Source of the DNA: an uncultured Opitutaceae bacterium
GTDB lineage: Bacteria > Verrucomicrobiota > Verrucomicrobiia > Opitutales > Opitutaceae
Direction: 5' to 3'
Length of the DNA: 64,000 nucleotides
Assembly: GCA_937889545.1 (NCBI GenBank)
Contig: CALAOT010000011.1
Location: forward strand, 33,846 to 97,845
A model generated the notes under the pieces. The model was not told the origin of the DNA, did no database searches, and saw only the letters and a list, made by a program, of their open reading frames with translations. A program made the translations under genes and the position numbers. Below, piece by piece: positions 39,564 to 49,049 of the stretch (positions within the stretch are counted from its first letter, which is position 1; each line of letters opens with the position of its first letter).

Positions 39564-41174
39564 TCACTCCTCCAGCCGGACGGACGCATACCGGTGATAG
39601 CCGAGGAGGGCGGGGGTCCACCCCCTCACGCAGGACTGGATCAGGTAGGCGTGCGCGCCGAAATAGAGCGGCGCTACCGGAGCCTGCTTGAGGAGGATCG
39701 ACTCCGCCCCCTGGAAGAGCTCGAAACGCGCGCGCGGGTCGGGCTCGCGGCCCGCATCGCCGACCAGCTTGTCGTAGGCGCCGTCGCCCCATCCCGTCCA
39801 GTTGTTCCCGCCGCCGGTCACGAAGAGGTCGAGGAAGGTCACCGGATCGAGGAAATCCCCCGCCCAGCCGGCGGTTGAAACCGAGTAGTTGAGGGTCTGC
39901 TGGTTCTGGAGCCACGTCTTCTGCTCCAGGGTCGCCAGGGTGACGCGGACCCCGAGCTCCCGGCCCCACATCGCCTGCACCGCCTCCATCACGGGCGGCT
40001 GGACCTCGTCATTCCTCACCTGGACCTCGATCGGGGGCATTCCCTTCCCCCCGGGGTGGCCGGCCTCCGCGAGGAGCCTGCGCGCCATGGCCACGTCCAG
40101 GTCGACGCGGGCCGTTGCCGTGTAGCCACCGCAGTCGGGCGGGGTGAGCGAGTGGGCGGGGGGGTAGCCCGACGCGAGGACGGTCCGGGCTATCGCGTCC
40201 CGGTCGATCGCCAGCGACAGCGCCCGCCGGATCCTCGGGTCGCCGAAGGGCGCGCGGTTGACGTTGAAGCGCAGGAAATACGTCTGCAGGAAGGGGTCGA
40301 TCCTCAGCCGGTCCGGCGCGTCGCGCCGGTAGGCCGCGACCTTTGCGACCGGCAGCCCGTACGTCACATGGAGCTGGCCGGCGCGGAAGTCCCTCTCCTC
40401 GACGTCCGGGCTTTCCGTGGGGAAGAAGACGATCTGGCGCAGCGCCACGGCGTCGGCGTTCCAGTAGTTCGCGTTCCTGGCGACCACGATCCGGGAGTTG
40501 GGCAGCCACTCCTCGAGGGTGAAGGGCCCGTTGCCGACGAGGTTCCCGGGGCGGGTCCATGCGGTCCCCCGCTTTGCCGCCGCCCCGAATCTTTCGAGAA
40601 CCCTGGGGTTGACCGGGTACCAGGGCGGTAGGGCCGCGAGCACCGGCAGGTACGGGGTTTGCCGCTCGAGCTCGATCCGCACGGTCCGCGGGTCGGGGGC
40701 CGAGAGGCCGAGCGCGGCGGGGTCTGAGATGCGCCCCTTGTTGAAGGCCTCGGCGCTCCTTATGGGATAGAGCAGGTAGGCGTATTCCGCGGCGAATTCC
40801 GGAAGGAGCATCCGCCTCCACGACTGGACGAAGTCGTCCGCGGTGAGCCGCTCGCCGTTGGACCAGCGGAGCCCCTCGCGCAGGTGGAACGTCCACGCCA
40901 GCCCGTCCGCCGAGGGCTCCCACGACAGGGCGGCGGCCGGGACGGGCCTGGACGATTTCTCGTCGATCGCGGTCAGGCCTTCGAACAGCGCGAGGAGAAT
41001 GTTCTGGTCCGTGTAGGCGGTGACGACCTGGGGATCGAGGTCCTCGGGCTCCGCGCCGTTCCCGATCAGGAGCGTCTGCGCTCGGACGGCGGCGGCGGCG
41101 GGGGTCTCGCGGCGGGCGCATCCCGGCGCAAACAGAAGAACCATGCCTGCAAGGAGGAATGCGCGGGAGATCAA
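39564..41174 (-). CDS. Peptide ABC-transporter substrate-binding lipoprotein (OppA/SBP5 family)
   Basis: 536 residues from TTG 41174, which overlaps the upstream stop as TTGA and gives a good lipoprotein signal (ISRAFLLAGMVLLFAPGC). SBP_bac_5 blocks: EPEDLDPQVVTAYTDQNILLALFEGL, WTFHLREGLRWSNGERLTADDFVQSWRR, WTRPGNLVGNGPFTLEEWLPNSRIVVARNANYWNADAVALRQIVF and RRALSLAIDRDAIARTVL. This is the oligopeptide-binding component (OppA/MppA-like). Permease and ATPase genes are not in the window. An ATG at 41144 exists, but the upstream TTG gives the full lipobox signal. Confidence 0.88.
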   Translation of the reverse strand: MISRAFLLAGMVLLFAPGCARRETPAAAAVRAQTLLIGNGAEPEDLDPQVVTAYTDQNILLALFEGLTAIDEKSSRPVPAAALSWEPSADGLAWTFHLREGLRWSNGERLTADDFVQSWRRMLLPEFAAEYAYLLYPIRSAEAFNKGRISDPAALGLSAPDPRTVRIELERQTPYLPVLAALPPWYPVNPRVLERFGAAAKRGTAWTRPGNLVGNGPFTLEEWLPNSRIVVARNANYWNADAVALRQIVFFPTESPDVEERDFRAGQLHVTYGLPVAKVAAYRRDAPDRLRIDPFLQTYFLRFNVNRAPFGDPRIRRALSLAIDRDAIARTVLASGYPPAHSLTPPDCGGYTATARVDLDVAMARRLLAEAGHPGGKGMPPIEVQVRNDEVQPPVMEAVQAMWGRELGVRVTLATLEQKTWLQNQQTLNYSVSTAGWAGDFLDPVTFLDLFVTGGGNNWTGWGDGAYDKLVGDAGREPDPRARFELFQGAESILLKQAPVAPLYFGAHAYLIQSCVRGWTPALLGYHRYASVRLEE

Positions 41175-42877
41175 CGGCGGCGGCGGCGCACCGCGGCCCC
41201 TAGCGCGCACAATCCGGTCGCCATCAGGGCCCAGGTCGAGGGCTCGGGGACGGGCGTGAAATTGAGGACCAGGCTGTTGCTGACATCGGCCACCGAGAAC
41301 GTGCCGCCGAGGAACGGACTCTGAAAGTCGGTGGTGTCTTCGACTTTGAACTCATTTGCGGCAAAGCCATTGATCGTCCCGGCGGAGAGCAGCGTCCAGG
41401 AGTAGGCGGTGGAGTTGTTGAAGTTCGCTGCGTTCAACAGAAACTGGCCCGTCCCCGGATTGACCGCCACGAGCTGGATCGTGAACGGCGACACCGGGGT
41501 CGCGGTGATGTTGACCGTGTTGCCTGGGGTATGGATCGTGCTGAAATCCGTCCCCGGGGTCCCGGTGGCATTCATGATCGAGAACTGCATGGCGCCTCCC
41601 GGTCCGAGCGTCAGGACGACGCCCGGCCCGAAAGTGAGCGTGCCGGGCACCGGTTGGCCGGATGCGCTTCCCAGAGTCCCCTTGCCTCCAGCGACAAATC
41701 CTTCGCCCTGGAACAGGAGCGTATCGGATCCGGGATCAATCGTGCCATACCCTACAACCGTGCCGCTGTTGACCGAGATCTGGTTGGCTATCGTGATGCC
41801 GGGTCCGACTTCGAGGGCGCCGCCATTAATGGTCACCGAGGAAGCGGGTCCGGATCCGAGGGCGAGATTGTTGTCCGCGACGACCAGGGCGCCGCTTGAT
41901 ATCGTCGTTCCGTGCCCATACGTGTTGGCGCCGAACAGATCCACGGTTCCGGAGGCGTCCGACGTGACGGACACGCTGCTGCTGTTGAAGCCCGTGATCG
42001 TGCCGTAGAATGTGGCGTTTCCATTCTCGTTGAGGATCAGTGTGGAGCCGTTGTCGATGTTGATGGAGTTTCCCGAGGCCGCCGAATCGGTGGCGAGGTT
42101 GTTGATGGTGATGTTCGTGCCTGGGGAGAAGTTGAGCGTGGCTTGAGACAGGCTGAGATCGCTCAGCGACGGGTTGGCGCCGGAGTGGTTAAAATTCACC
42201 GTTGACTTGGTGAAGCTGAAGCTCGGGTTCGAGGCGCCAGGCGCCATGCTGTTGAAATCGAGCGTGCTGTTGGTTGCCGTCACGGGTCCGGTCCCGAGCC
42301 CGGTGTCCGTTCCTATCGTGACCGTCGTGTTGTTAAGGTTCGCCCCGCCCGAAAACGTGTTGTTGCCTCCGAAGTCCACCGCCCCACCCGAAACCGTCAG
42401 AACAGTACCTGCGCTGCTTTCGGAAATCGCATGGGTTACCTGCAGACTGGAATTGGTTAGGGCCCAGGTCTGATTTGCCGAGAGGATAACGGGGGTCGTA
42501 ATCGTTGCCACGCTGAACTCGTGGTTGTTGGTTTGGTTCATCCAGATGCCGGAGGAGCCCAGCGTCAGCGGCCCGGCACCAATCAGCGAGATATTGGCAC
42601 CGCCCGTATCTGCTTCGATGTCGAGTCCCTTAGCGTTCACCGCAACGTTCAGGGTCATCTGGTTCCCGTTTGGGAACATTGCATCGGACCTAAAGAAACC
42701 CAGGACCTGCGAGCCATCGTTGGCCGGAGTCGTATCAAAGACCCAGTTCATCGGATCGCTGAAATCCGGGGTGCTAAAGCTGTGGCCGGTCCAATAGACC
42801 GTGGCCTGAGAAAAGGCGTTTCCGCAGAGCAAGGCGGAAGCCGTCAGGCACATGGCGACCCATTTCAGCCGGATCAT
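41171..42877 (-). CDS. PEP-CTERM protein with autotransporter-associated beta-strand repeats
   Basis: About 568 residues from ATG 42877 (signal MIRLKWVAMCLTASALLCGNAFS). The body is a beta-helix-like series of Gly/Asn/Thr-rich strands (GNNTFSGGANLNNTTVTIGTDTGLGTG, GSLDVSTDASGTVDLFGANTYGHGTTI-type), characteristic of autotransporter-associated repeats. The C-terminus has VPEPSTWALMATGLCALGAAVRRRRR: PEP motif, TM helix and Arg tail, recognised by exosortase for surface anchoring. No exosortase gene lies in the window. Its last ~90 bp are almost identical to the neighbour's 3' end. Confidence 0.85.
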   Translation of the reverse strand: MIRLKWVAMCLTASALLCGNAFSQATVYWTGHSFSTPDFSDPMNWVFDTTPANDGSQVLGFFRSDAMFPNGNQMTLNVAVNAKGLDIEADTGGANISLIGAGPLTLGSSGIWMNQTNNHEFSVATITTPVILSANQTWALTNSSLQVTHAISESSAGTVLTVSGGAVDFGGNNTFSGGANLNNTTVTIGTDTGLGTGPVTATNSTLDFNSMAPGASNPSFSFTKSTVNFNHSGANPSLSDLSLSQATLNFSPGTNITINNLATDSAASGNSINIDNGSTLILNENGNATFYGTITGFNSSSVSVTSDASGTVDLFGANTYGHGTTISSGALVVADNNLALGSGPASSVTINGGALEVGPGITIANQISVNSGTVVGYGTIDPGSDTLLFQGEGFVAGGKGTLGSASGQPVPGTLTFGPGVVLTLGPGGAMQFSIMNATGTPGTDFSTIHTPGNTVNITATPVSPFTIQLVAVNPGTGQFLLNAANFNNSTAYSWTLLSAGTINGFAANEFKVEDTTDFQSPFLGGTFSVADVSNSLVLNFTPVPEPSTWALMATGLCALGAAVRRRRR

Positions 42878-43095
42878 GCGGGGACTCTGATGGGATCGAT
42901 TTTCGACGGCAATGCGAAATCCTGATGGCGGCAATTCTAAGTCCTTATGGGGAAGGAAAGTCCGGCGGCCGGCTGCGGCGGGAGGCACCCGATGATCGGT
43001 GCTTTCGTGGGCGGGCAGACGATCCATGAGGCTGGCGTGCACCCACGCCCGCGATGGATCCGGCCTGCCGGCGCAGAATCAGGCCGCGCGGGCGA

Positions 43096-44793
43096 TCAGC
43101 GCCGGCGACGGCGCACGGCGGCACCGATCGCGCAAAGCCCGCTCGCCATCAGGGCCCAGGTCGAGGGCTCGGGGACGGGCGTGAAATTGAGCATCAGGTT
43201 GTTGCCGAATTCGGAGACGGAGAATATGCCGCCGCCGAGCGCATTCTGGAAAAGGCTGCCTGAATCCACAAAGAAATAGGTCGGGTCGTAGTTCGTGATC
43301 GAGCTGGCCGAGATGAGCGTCCACGAATACGCCGTTGAGTTGTTGAAGTTTGCGAGCCCCGCCTGTCCCGTCCCAGGGTCGACCGAGATGAGCTGGATCG
43401 TGAACTGGTGGCCCGGGGTCGCCGTGATGTTCAGGCTGCTGTTGGAGGCGTTGATCGCACTGTAGTCCGTCCCGGCGACGCCCCCGGCATTCATGATCGA
43501 GAACTGCAGCAGGCCGTCCTTTCCGAACACGAGGGAAACGTTATTTGAGAACGTGAGCGTGCCGGGCACCGGATAGCCCGCGGCGCTTCCCAGCGTTCCA
43601 ATGCCCCCGGAAACCGCGGTAAAGTTCTTGATGGTGATGGTTTCCGGCGATGCCGGCGCAATGGTGCCGTAGCCTCCCAGCCCGGAGTCGTCCTGGAGGG
43701 TGAGTTGATTGGTGATCGTGACGCCGGGTGCGACTGCCAGGTTGCCGTCCGTGTTGAGCGTGACCGGACCGGAGCCGAGCGCCGAATTATTGCCCGCGAT
43801 GAGCACGACGTTCGCCTGCACCGTCGTTCCATTTGAATACGTGTTTGCTCCGTACAGGTCCAACTCCCCGCTGGGGCCGCCCGTCGAGACGTTCAAGCTG
43901 CCGCCCGGGGGGCCGATAGTGCTGATCGTCCCGTAATACTGGGTGGCGGGCGAGTCGACCTGGATTTGCAGCGTGGTGCCGGCGCCAAGAACGATGTTAT
44001 TCCCTGAACCCATCGCGTCGCTCACCATGTCGACAATGGACGGGCTTCCGCTTGCTGAAAAATCAACCACGGAGCCATTTGTCATGGTGGGGTTGTTCAG
44101 CGTCGGCTGGCCGCCCAGATTCGTGAAGGTCGCCGTAGAGGCGTTGAGGACCGGGTTATTGAGCACCGGGTTGAAGCTCTGGAACGTGAGCGTGCTGTTG
44201 TTCGCCGTCACCGATCCGGTCCCGAGCCCATGGTCGTTGGCAAGCGTGAGGGACACGTTGTTGATGGTCGTCCCGCCCGAATACGTGTTGTGCGCCCCGA
44301 AAGTCACGCTTCTTGCTCCCCCGGACCCGGTTATGGTTAGCGCGGAGCCTCCGGAAATCACGCCGGTCACGCTTAGGGTGGAATTGGTGATCAGCCAGGT
44401 CTGGACCGCCCCTAGGACAAGGGGGGCGTTGATCGTTGCGACGCTAATGGCCGAGTTGTCGGCCTGGTTCATGTCGATGCCGTCCGTGCCCAGCGTCAGC
44501 ACGTGGGGGCCGTTGATTACGATATTACCGCCCGTTCCACCCGATGCATCGACTTTCATTCCCAAGGTGCTTCCCCCTCCGTTCATGTCGAGCAGGCCTC
44601 CGAAAGGTCCGGTCGACCAAGCCGGTGAAAACTCCATCCATTTTGTGTTGTTAGGCACGCCGAGCGACCAGTTCAACGGATCATTGATATTTCTGGAGCT
44701 GTTGCCGCTCCACTGGTCGTTCTGAGCAGTCGCATTTCCGCAGATAAGAGCGGAGGCGGCCGCGACCAGCGCGCAACTCTTCAGTTGGGACAT
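43096..44793 (-). CDS. PEP-CTERM protein with autotransporter-associated beta-strand repeats (paralogue)
   Basis: 565 residues. Signal MSQLKSCALVAAASALICGNATA, then FGAHNTYSGGTTINNVSLTLANDHGLGTGSV-type strands and LGSAAGYPVPGTLTF, matching the neighbour at 41171. The C-terminus is VPEPSTWALMASGLCAIGAAVRRRRR. About 218 bp separate it from the next copy. The pair most likely arose by tandem duplication and encodes surface or matrix proteins. The exosortase is elsewhere. Confidence 0.85.
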   Translation of the reverse strand: MSQLKSCALVAAASALICGNATAQNDQWSGNSSRNINDPLNWSLGVPNNTKWMEFSPAWSTGPFGGLLDMNGGGSTLGMKVDASGGTGGNIVINGPHVLTLGTDGIDMNQADNSAISVATINAPLVLGAVQTWLITNSTLSVTGVISGGSALTITGSGGARSVTFGAHNTYSGGTTINNVSLTLANDHGLGTGSVTANNSTLTFQSFNPVLNNPVLNASTATFTNLGGQPTLNNPTMTNGSVVDFSASGSPSIVDMVSDAMGSGNNIVLGAGTTLQIQVDSPATQYYGTISTIGPPGGSLNVSTGGPSGELDLYGANTYSNGTTVQANVVLIAGNNSALGSGPVTLNTDGNLAVAPGVTITNQLTLQDDSGLGGYGTIAPASPETITIKNFTAVSGGIGTLGSAAGYPVPGTLTFSNNVSLVFGKDGLLQFSIMNAGGVAGTDYSAINASNSSLNITATPGHQFTIQLISVDPGTGQAGLANFNNSTAYSWTLISASSITNYDPTYFFVDSGSLFQNALGGGIFSVSEFGNNLMLNFTPVPEPSTWALMASGLCAIGAAVRRRRR

Positions 44794-44901
44794 GCCCAGA
44801 TGTTGTTACCAATCATTTGCACCAGCAATACCGATGTCGGCCGTAGAAATACGTATTAAAAAGACGAAGGTTGTTATGCCTAAGGTCTTATAGGCCATGG
44901 C

Positions 44902-45579
44902 TCATCGCTCATTCCTGAGAACGGGGGCGATCGATTTCCAGACCTCCTCGGCAATGATGGCGGCCCCCGCCGGAGTCGGATGGACCCCGTCGTACTGGTT
45001 GAGCTCGGGCCGCCCGGCGACGCCGTCCAGGAGGAAGGGAATGAGCGCGATCCCGTTCTTCTGGGCGAGGGCGGGGTAGATGGCGCGGAATGCCTCGACG
45101 TAGTCGGGGCCCATGTTCTGGGGCATCCTCATCCCGGCCAGGACGATCCTGGCCGCCGGGTATTTCGAGCGGACGCGGTCGATGATCGCCTGGAGGTTTG
45201 CCCGGGTGACTTCCGGCGCCGTGCCTCGCAGCCCGTCGTTCGCTCCCAGTTCCAGGACGAACACGTCCAGCCTCTGGCGCAGGACCCAGTCGATCCGGCG
45301 CAGGCCGCCGGCGCTTGTCTCCCCGCTCAGGCCGGCATTGACCACGTGCCACGGAAGGTGCTCCGCATCGATCTTCACCTGGATCCGCGCCGGGTAGGAC
45401 TGGGTGTCGGGATCCGCGAGCCCGTAGCCGGCGGTCAGGCTGTCGCCAAAGAACACGATCGTGCGCCCGCCGGGGGCATCTGCCGCGCATAGGCGGGCCG
45501 CTGCCGATCCAATGACGAGCGCAAGGCAGGCCGACCCGGCCCAGGGCCTGTTTATCCATCTGGTGATTCGTCGTCCCAT
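44902..45579 (-). CDS. TesA-like arylesterase (SGNH hydrolase)
   Basis: 225 residues from ATG 45579 with a signal peptide (ACLALVIGSAAARLCAADA). SGNH blocks: VFFGDSLTAGYGL (block I Ser), GLSGETSAGGLRRIDW (block II), ELGANDGLRG (block III Asn) and VHPTPAGAAII (block V His). It corresponds to TesA/EstA-type acyl-CoA thioesterase/lysophospholipase, periplasmic. It diverges from the ABC transporter genes, a frequent arrangement: tesA with ybbA/ybbP in E. coli. That supports the LolD-type call for the neighbours. Confidence 0.9.
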   Translation of the reverse strand: MGRRITRWINRPWAGSACLALVIGSAAARLCAADAPGGRTIVFFGDSLTAGYGLADPDTQSYPARIQVKIDAEHLPWHVVNAGLSGETSAGGLRRIDWVLRQRLDVFVLELGANDGLRGTAPEVTRANLQAIIDRVRSKYPAARIVLAGMRMPQNMGPDYVEAFRAIYPALAQKNGIALIPFLLDGVAGRPELNQYDGVHPTPAGAAIIAEEVWKSIAPVLRNER

Positions 45580-45681
45580 GCGCTTTCCTTGTCGGATGGT
45601 GGACCCTATCCCCCCTTTCCGGAATTTTCGAGCCGCCTGTTTGCTCTGGCTTCGATCAGCCCCGAGTATTTCGTTTCCGCC

Positions 45682-46380
45682 ATGCCCTCCCAAGCGATGC
45701 TCCGCGTCCAGCGCCTGACCAAGACGTACAGGACCGCCGCCGGCCCGCTGACCGTCCTCCACGAGGCGAGCTTCGAGCTGGAGGCGGGCGCCAGCATTGC
45801 TGTGGTGGGCCCGAGCGGCAGCGGCAAGACGACGCTTCTCGGCCTCTGCGCCGGGCTTGACCGCGCCACCGCCGGGTCGGTCGAGCTCGCCGGCGAGCGC
45901 CTCGACTCGCTCGACGAGGACGCGCGCGCGCGGGTCCGCAACGAGAGCGTGGGGTTCGTCTTCCAGAACTTCCAGCTGATCCCGACCCTAACCGCCCTGG
46001 AGAACGTGCTCGTCCCGCTGGAGCTGCGCGGCGAGCGCGGGTGCGAGCCGGAGGGAAGGGCGCTCCTCGAGCGCGTGGGCCTGACGGCCCGCTCCGACCA
46101 TTACCCCGTCCAGCTCTCCGGAGGGGAGCAGCAGCGAGTCGCGCTCGCCCGGGCGTTCATCAACCGGCCGAAGATCCTGTTCTGCGACGAGCCCACCGGC
46201 GACCTGGACGGCGACACGGCGGCCTCGATGACCGAGCTCATCTTCGGGCTCAACCGCGAGCGGGGCACGACGCTCGTCCTGGTGACCCACAACTTCGAGC
46301 TCGCCGGCCGCTGCCAGCGGATCCTGCGCCTGCGAAACGGGGCGGTGGCCTCCGACGAACGCAACCTTGCGGTCCCCTGA
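45682..46380 (+). CDS. ABC transporter ATP-binding protein (YbbA/LolD-type)
   Basis: 232 residues from ATG 45682; an upstream start at 45589 would lengthen it without a domain. Walker A GPSGSGKTTLL, Q-loop FVFQNFQLIPTLTALEN, signature LSGGEQQRVALARAF, Walker B ILFCDEPTGDLD, H-loop LVTHN. This is the MacB/LolD subgroup that works with FtsX-type permeases. The permease starts 9 bp downstream. Next to the divergent tesA-like gene, this is the ybbA-ybbP arrangement of E. coli. Confidence 0.93.
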   Translation: MPSQAMLRVQRLTKTYRTAAGPLTVLHEASFELEAGASIAVVGPSGSGKTTLLGLCAGLDRATAGSVELAGERLDSLDEDARARVRNESVGFVFQNFQLIPTLTALENVLVPLELRGERGCEPEGRALLERVGLTARSDHYPVQLSGGEQQRVALARAFINRPKILFCDEPTGDLDGDTAASMTELIFGLNRERGTTLVLVTHNFELAGRCQRILRLRNGAVASDERNLAVP

Positions 46381-46389
46381 TCCGCTGCC

Positions 46390-48918
46390 GTGAATTTCAT
46401 CCTGAACATGGCCTGGCGCGATTCGCGCGCCTCACGGCGCCGCCTCCTGCTTTACTCGCTCTCGGTCGTGCTCGGCATCGCAGCACTTGTCTCGATCGGG
46501 TCCTTCAGCGCGAACGTCCGGGGCGCGATCCAGGCGGAGGCCAAGGGCCTCCTCGGCGCGGACCTGTTCGTGACGTCGCCCGCCCCCCTGGGCCCTCCTG
46601 TCATCGCCTACCTGGGCGCGCTCGGCGGCGAGGTCGCGCGCGAGCAGATGTTCTCGTCGATGATGACTTTCCCGGAGGCGAACCGCCTCCGGCTCGTCCA
46701 GGTCCACGCTGTCGAGGGAGCCTTTCCCTTCTACGGCAGGTTCGAGACCGACCCGGCGGGCGCCTCCGGCCGGCTGCGGTCGGGCGGGGCGGTCGCGGTC
46801 CTTGAGCCGACGCTGCTCGCCCAGTTCGGCGTCCGGATCGGCGACCGGGTGAAGCTCGGCAGGACGCTCTTCACGGTCGTCGGCGCGTTGAGGAAGGTCC
46901 CGGGCGAGTCCCCGGGCGTCGCGATGATGGCCCCCCGCGCCTACATCCCGATGGCGTCGCTGGCCGGGACCGGCCTCTCGGGGGGCGAGGCGCTCGCCCG
47001 CTACCGGGCCATGGTGAGGCTGCCCGCCGTGCGCGATCCGGACGGGATAGTCCTCGACATGAAGGCGAGGTTCCCGTCGGTGCGGCTCTCGTTCGAGACC
47101 GTCGAGGAGCGCAAGCGCAACCTCGGCCAGGCGCTGGAACGCCTGGACGCGTTCCTGAGCCTCGTGGGATTCGTGGCGCTCATCCTCGGGGGGATCGGGG
47201 TCTCGAGCGCGCTCCATGCCTACATCCGCGAGAAGATCGCGACGGTCGCCGTCCTGCGCTGCCTGGGCGCGAGCGCGAGGCAGAGCTTCGCCGTGTACGT
47301 GGTCCAGGGGCTCGCGCTGGGGCTGGCGGGAGCGTGCGCCGGCGGGGTGCTCGGCGTGGCGGTGCAGATGGGCCTTCCCGCCCTCGTCCGGGGCATGCTC
47401 CCCATCGACGTGAGTTTCTTCGTCTCGTGGCCCGCGCTCCTGCGCGGAACGGGCGCGGGCGTCGTGATCTGCCTGCTTTTCTCGCTCCTTCCGCTCCTCG
47501 CCGTGAGGCGGATCCCGCCTCTAGCCGCGCTGCGCTCGGCGGTGGCCGAGCGCGCGGCGGTCGAGCCCGACCCCCTGAGGCTCGCCATCGCCGCGGCGAT
47601 CGCCGCGGCCGTGGCCGGGTTCGCCATATGGCAGACGGGCAAGGTCTACGTGGGGCTCGGGTTTGCGGGGATGCTCGGGCTCGGGTTCGGGGTGCTGCTG
47701 GGGCTCGCCCATGCGGTCGCCTGGGCGGCCCGCCGATTCGTGCCGAAGGGGCTTCCCTATGTGGTGAGGCAGGGGTTCGCCAACCTCCACCGGCCGAACA
47801 ACCGGACGGTCCTCCTGCTGCTGTCGCTCGGGCTCGGCACGTTCCTCGTCCTCACGCTCTTCCTCGTCCGCACGACCCTGCTGCGCGAGATCCAGGGCTC
47901 GGGCGCCGCGGGCCGGCCCAACCTCATCTTCTTCGACATCCAGGACGACCAGATCGACCCGCTGGAGCGCGCCGCGGCGGCGGCCGGATCGCCGGTCGTG
48001 GAGCGCGCGCCGATCGTCACCATGAGGATCAGGTCTATCCGGGGGATGACCGTGGAGAAGATCCAGGCGGAGAAGGGGGTGCGGATCCCCGACTGGGCGC
48101 TCCGGCGCGAGTACCGGTCCACCTTCCGGGGGAGGCTCTCCCAGACGGAGAGGGTGGTGCAGGGCGCGTTTTCCGGCCGCGCCGATCCCGGCGCCGGCCC
48201 GGTGCCGGTGTCGGTCGAGGAGGGACTCGCCCGCGAGATGCAGCTCCATCTCGGCGACGAGATCGACTGGGACGTCCAGGGGCTGCCGGTCCGCACCCGC
48301 GTGGGGAGCATCCGCGCCGTGGAGTGGCGCCGGATGGAGCCGAACTTCTTTGTCGTGTTTCCGGAGGGCGTCCTCGAGGGCGCCCCAAAGACCTATGTCG
48401 CGGCGATGCTGGCGGCCTCGCCGGCCGACTCCGCAAGGGTGCAGCGGGCGGTGGTGGAGCAGTTCCCCAACGTGAGCGCGATCGACCTGGCGCTGGTGGT
48501 CGAGACGCTCGACGGGATCTTTTCAAAGGTGGCGTTTGCGGTGCAGTTCATGGCGCTCTTCACCGTGGCGACGGGCCTGGTCGTGCTCGCGGGGGCAGTC
48601 CTCACCGGGCGCCGCCAGCGGATCCGGGAGACTGTCCTCCTGCGGACGCTCGGCGCGACCCGGCGGCAGGTGGCGCTCATCCAGCTGGTGGAGTACGCCG
48701 TCCTGGGGATCCAGGCGGCCGTTGTCGGCGGGCTGCTCGCGGTCGCCGGGAACGCGCTCCTTGCGCGCTACGTGTTCCACATGGCGGCGACCGCGTCGGC
48801 ATGGCAGATCGGGGCTGCGGTGGCGGCGGTCACCTCGCTCGCGGTGGCAACCGGATTCGCCGCCGGCCGCGGTGTGATGGATCATCCTCCGCTGGAAATC
48901 CTTAGGCAGGAGACGTGA
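46390..48918 (+). CDS. FtsX-type ABC transporter permease (YbbP-like)
   Basis: 842 residues from GTG 46390. One N-terminal TM (LLLYSLSVVLGIAALVSIG), a periplasmic domain, then two sets of FtsX domains: FLSLVGFVALILGGIGVSSALHAYIREKIATVAVLRCLGAS at about 260 and AVFMALFTVATGLVVLAGAVLTGRRQRIRETVLLRTLGATRRQVALIQ near the C-terminus. About 800 residues with two FtsX blocks match YbbP of E. coli. It likely moves lipids or lipoproteins, or acts mechanically, with the ATPase. Its stop overlaps a GTG of the next frame as GTGA. Confidence 0.9.
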   Translation: MNFILNMAWRDSRASRRRLLLYSLSVVLGIAALVSIGSFSANVRGAIQAEAKGLLGADLFVTSPAPLGPPVIAYLGALGGEVAREQMFSSMMTFPEANRLRLVQVHAVEGAFPFYGRFETDPAGASGRLRSGGAVAVLEPTLLAQFGVRIGDRVKLGRTLFTVVGALRKVPGESPGVAMMAPRAYIPMASLAGTGLSGGEALARYRAMVRLPAVRDPDGIVLDMKARFPSVRLSFETVEERKRNLGQALERLDAFLSLVGFVALILGGIGVSSALHAYIREKIATVAVLRCLGASARQSFAVYVVQGLALGLAGACAGGVLGVAVQMGLPALVRGMLPIDVSFFVSWPALLRGTGAGVVICLLFSLLPLLAVRRIPPLAALRSAVAERAAVEPDPLRLAIAAAIAAAVAGFAIWQTGKVYVGLGFAGMLGLGFGVLLGLAHAVAWAARRFVPKGLPYVVRQGFANLHRPNNRTVLLLLSLGLGTFLVLTLFLVRTTLLREIQGSGAAGRPNLIFFDIQDDQIDPLERAAAAAGSPVVERAPIVTMRIRSIRGMTVEKIQAEKGVRIPDWALRREYRSTFRGRLSQTERVVQGAFSGRADPGAGPVPVSVEEGLAREMQLHLGDEIDWDVQGLPVRTRVGSIRAVEWRRMEPNFFVVFPEGVLEGAPKTYVAAMLAASPADSARVQRAVVEQFPNVSAIDLALVVETLDGIFSKVAFAVQFMALFTVATGLVVLAGAVLTGRRQRIRETVLLRTLGATRRQVALIQLVEYAVLGIQAAVVGGLLAVAGNALLARYVFHMAATASAWQIGAAVAAVTSLAVATGFAAGRGVMDHPPLEILRQET

Positions 48919-49049
48919 ACCGCAGGCAGCCAGGGGGATTCCGTGCTCGCGCGCCGGCCCGCCATCCGGTCAGCCTTCCCGGGGGGGGACGGATTCAGCC
49001 GGATCGCCGGCTTCCTGAAACGATGGCACCTCGTATCTCGTCTCATGTC

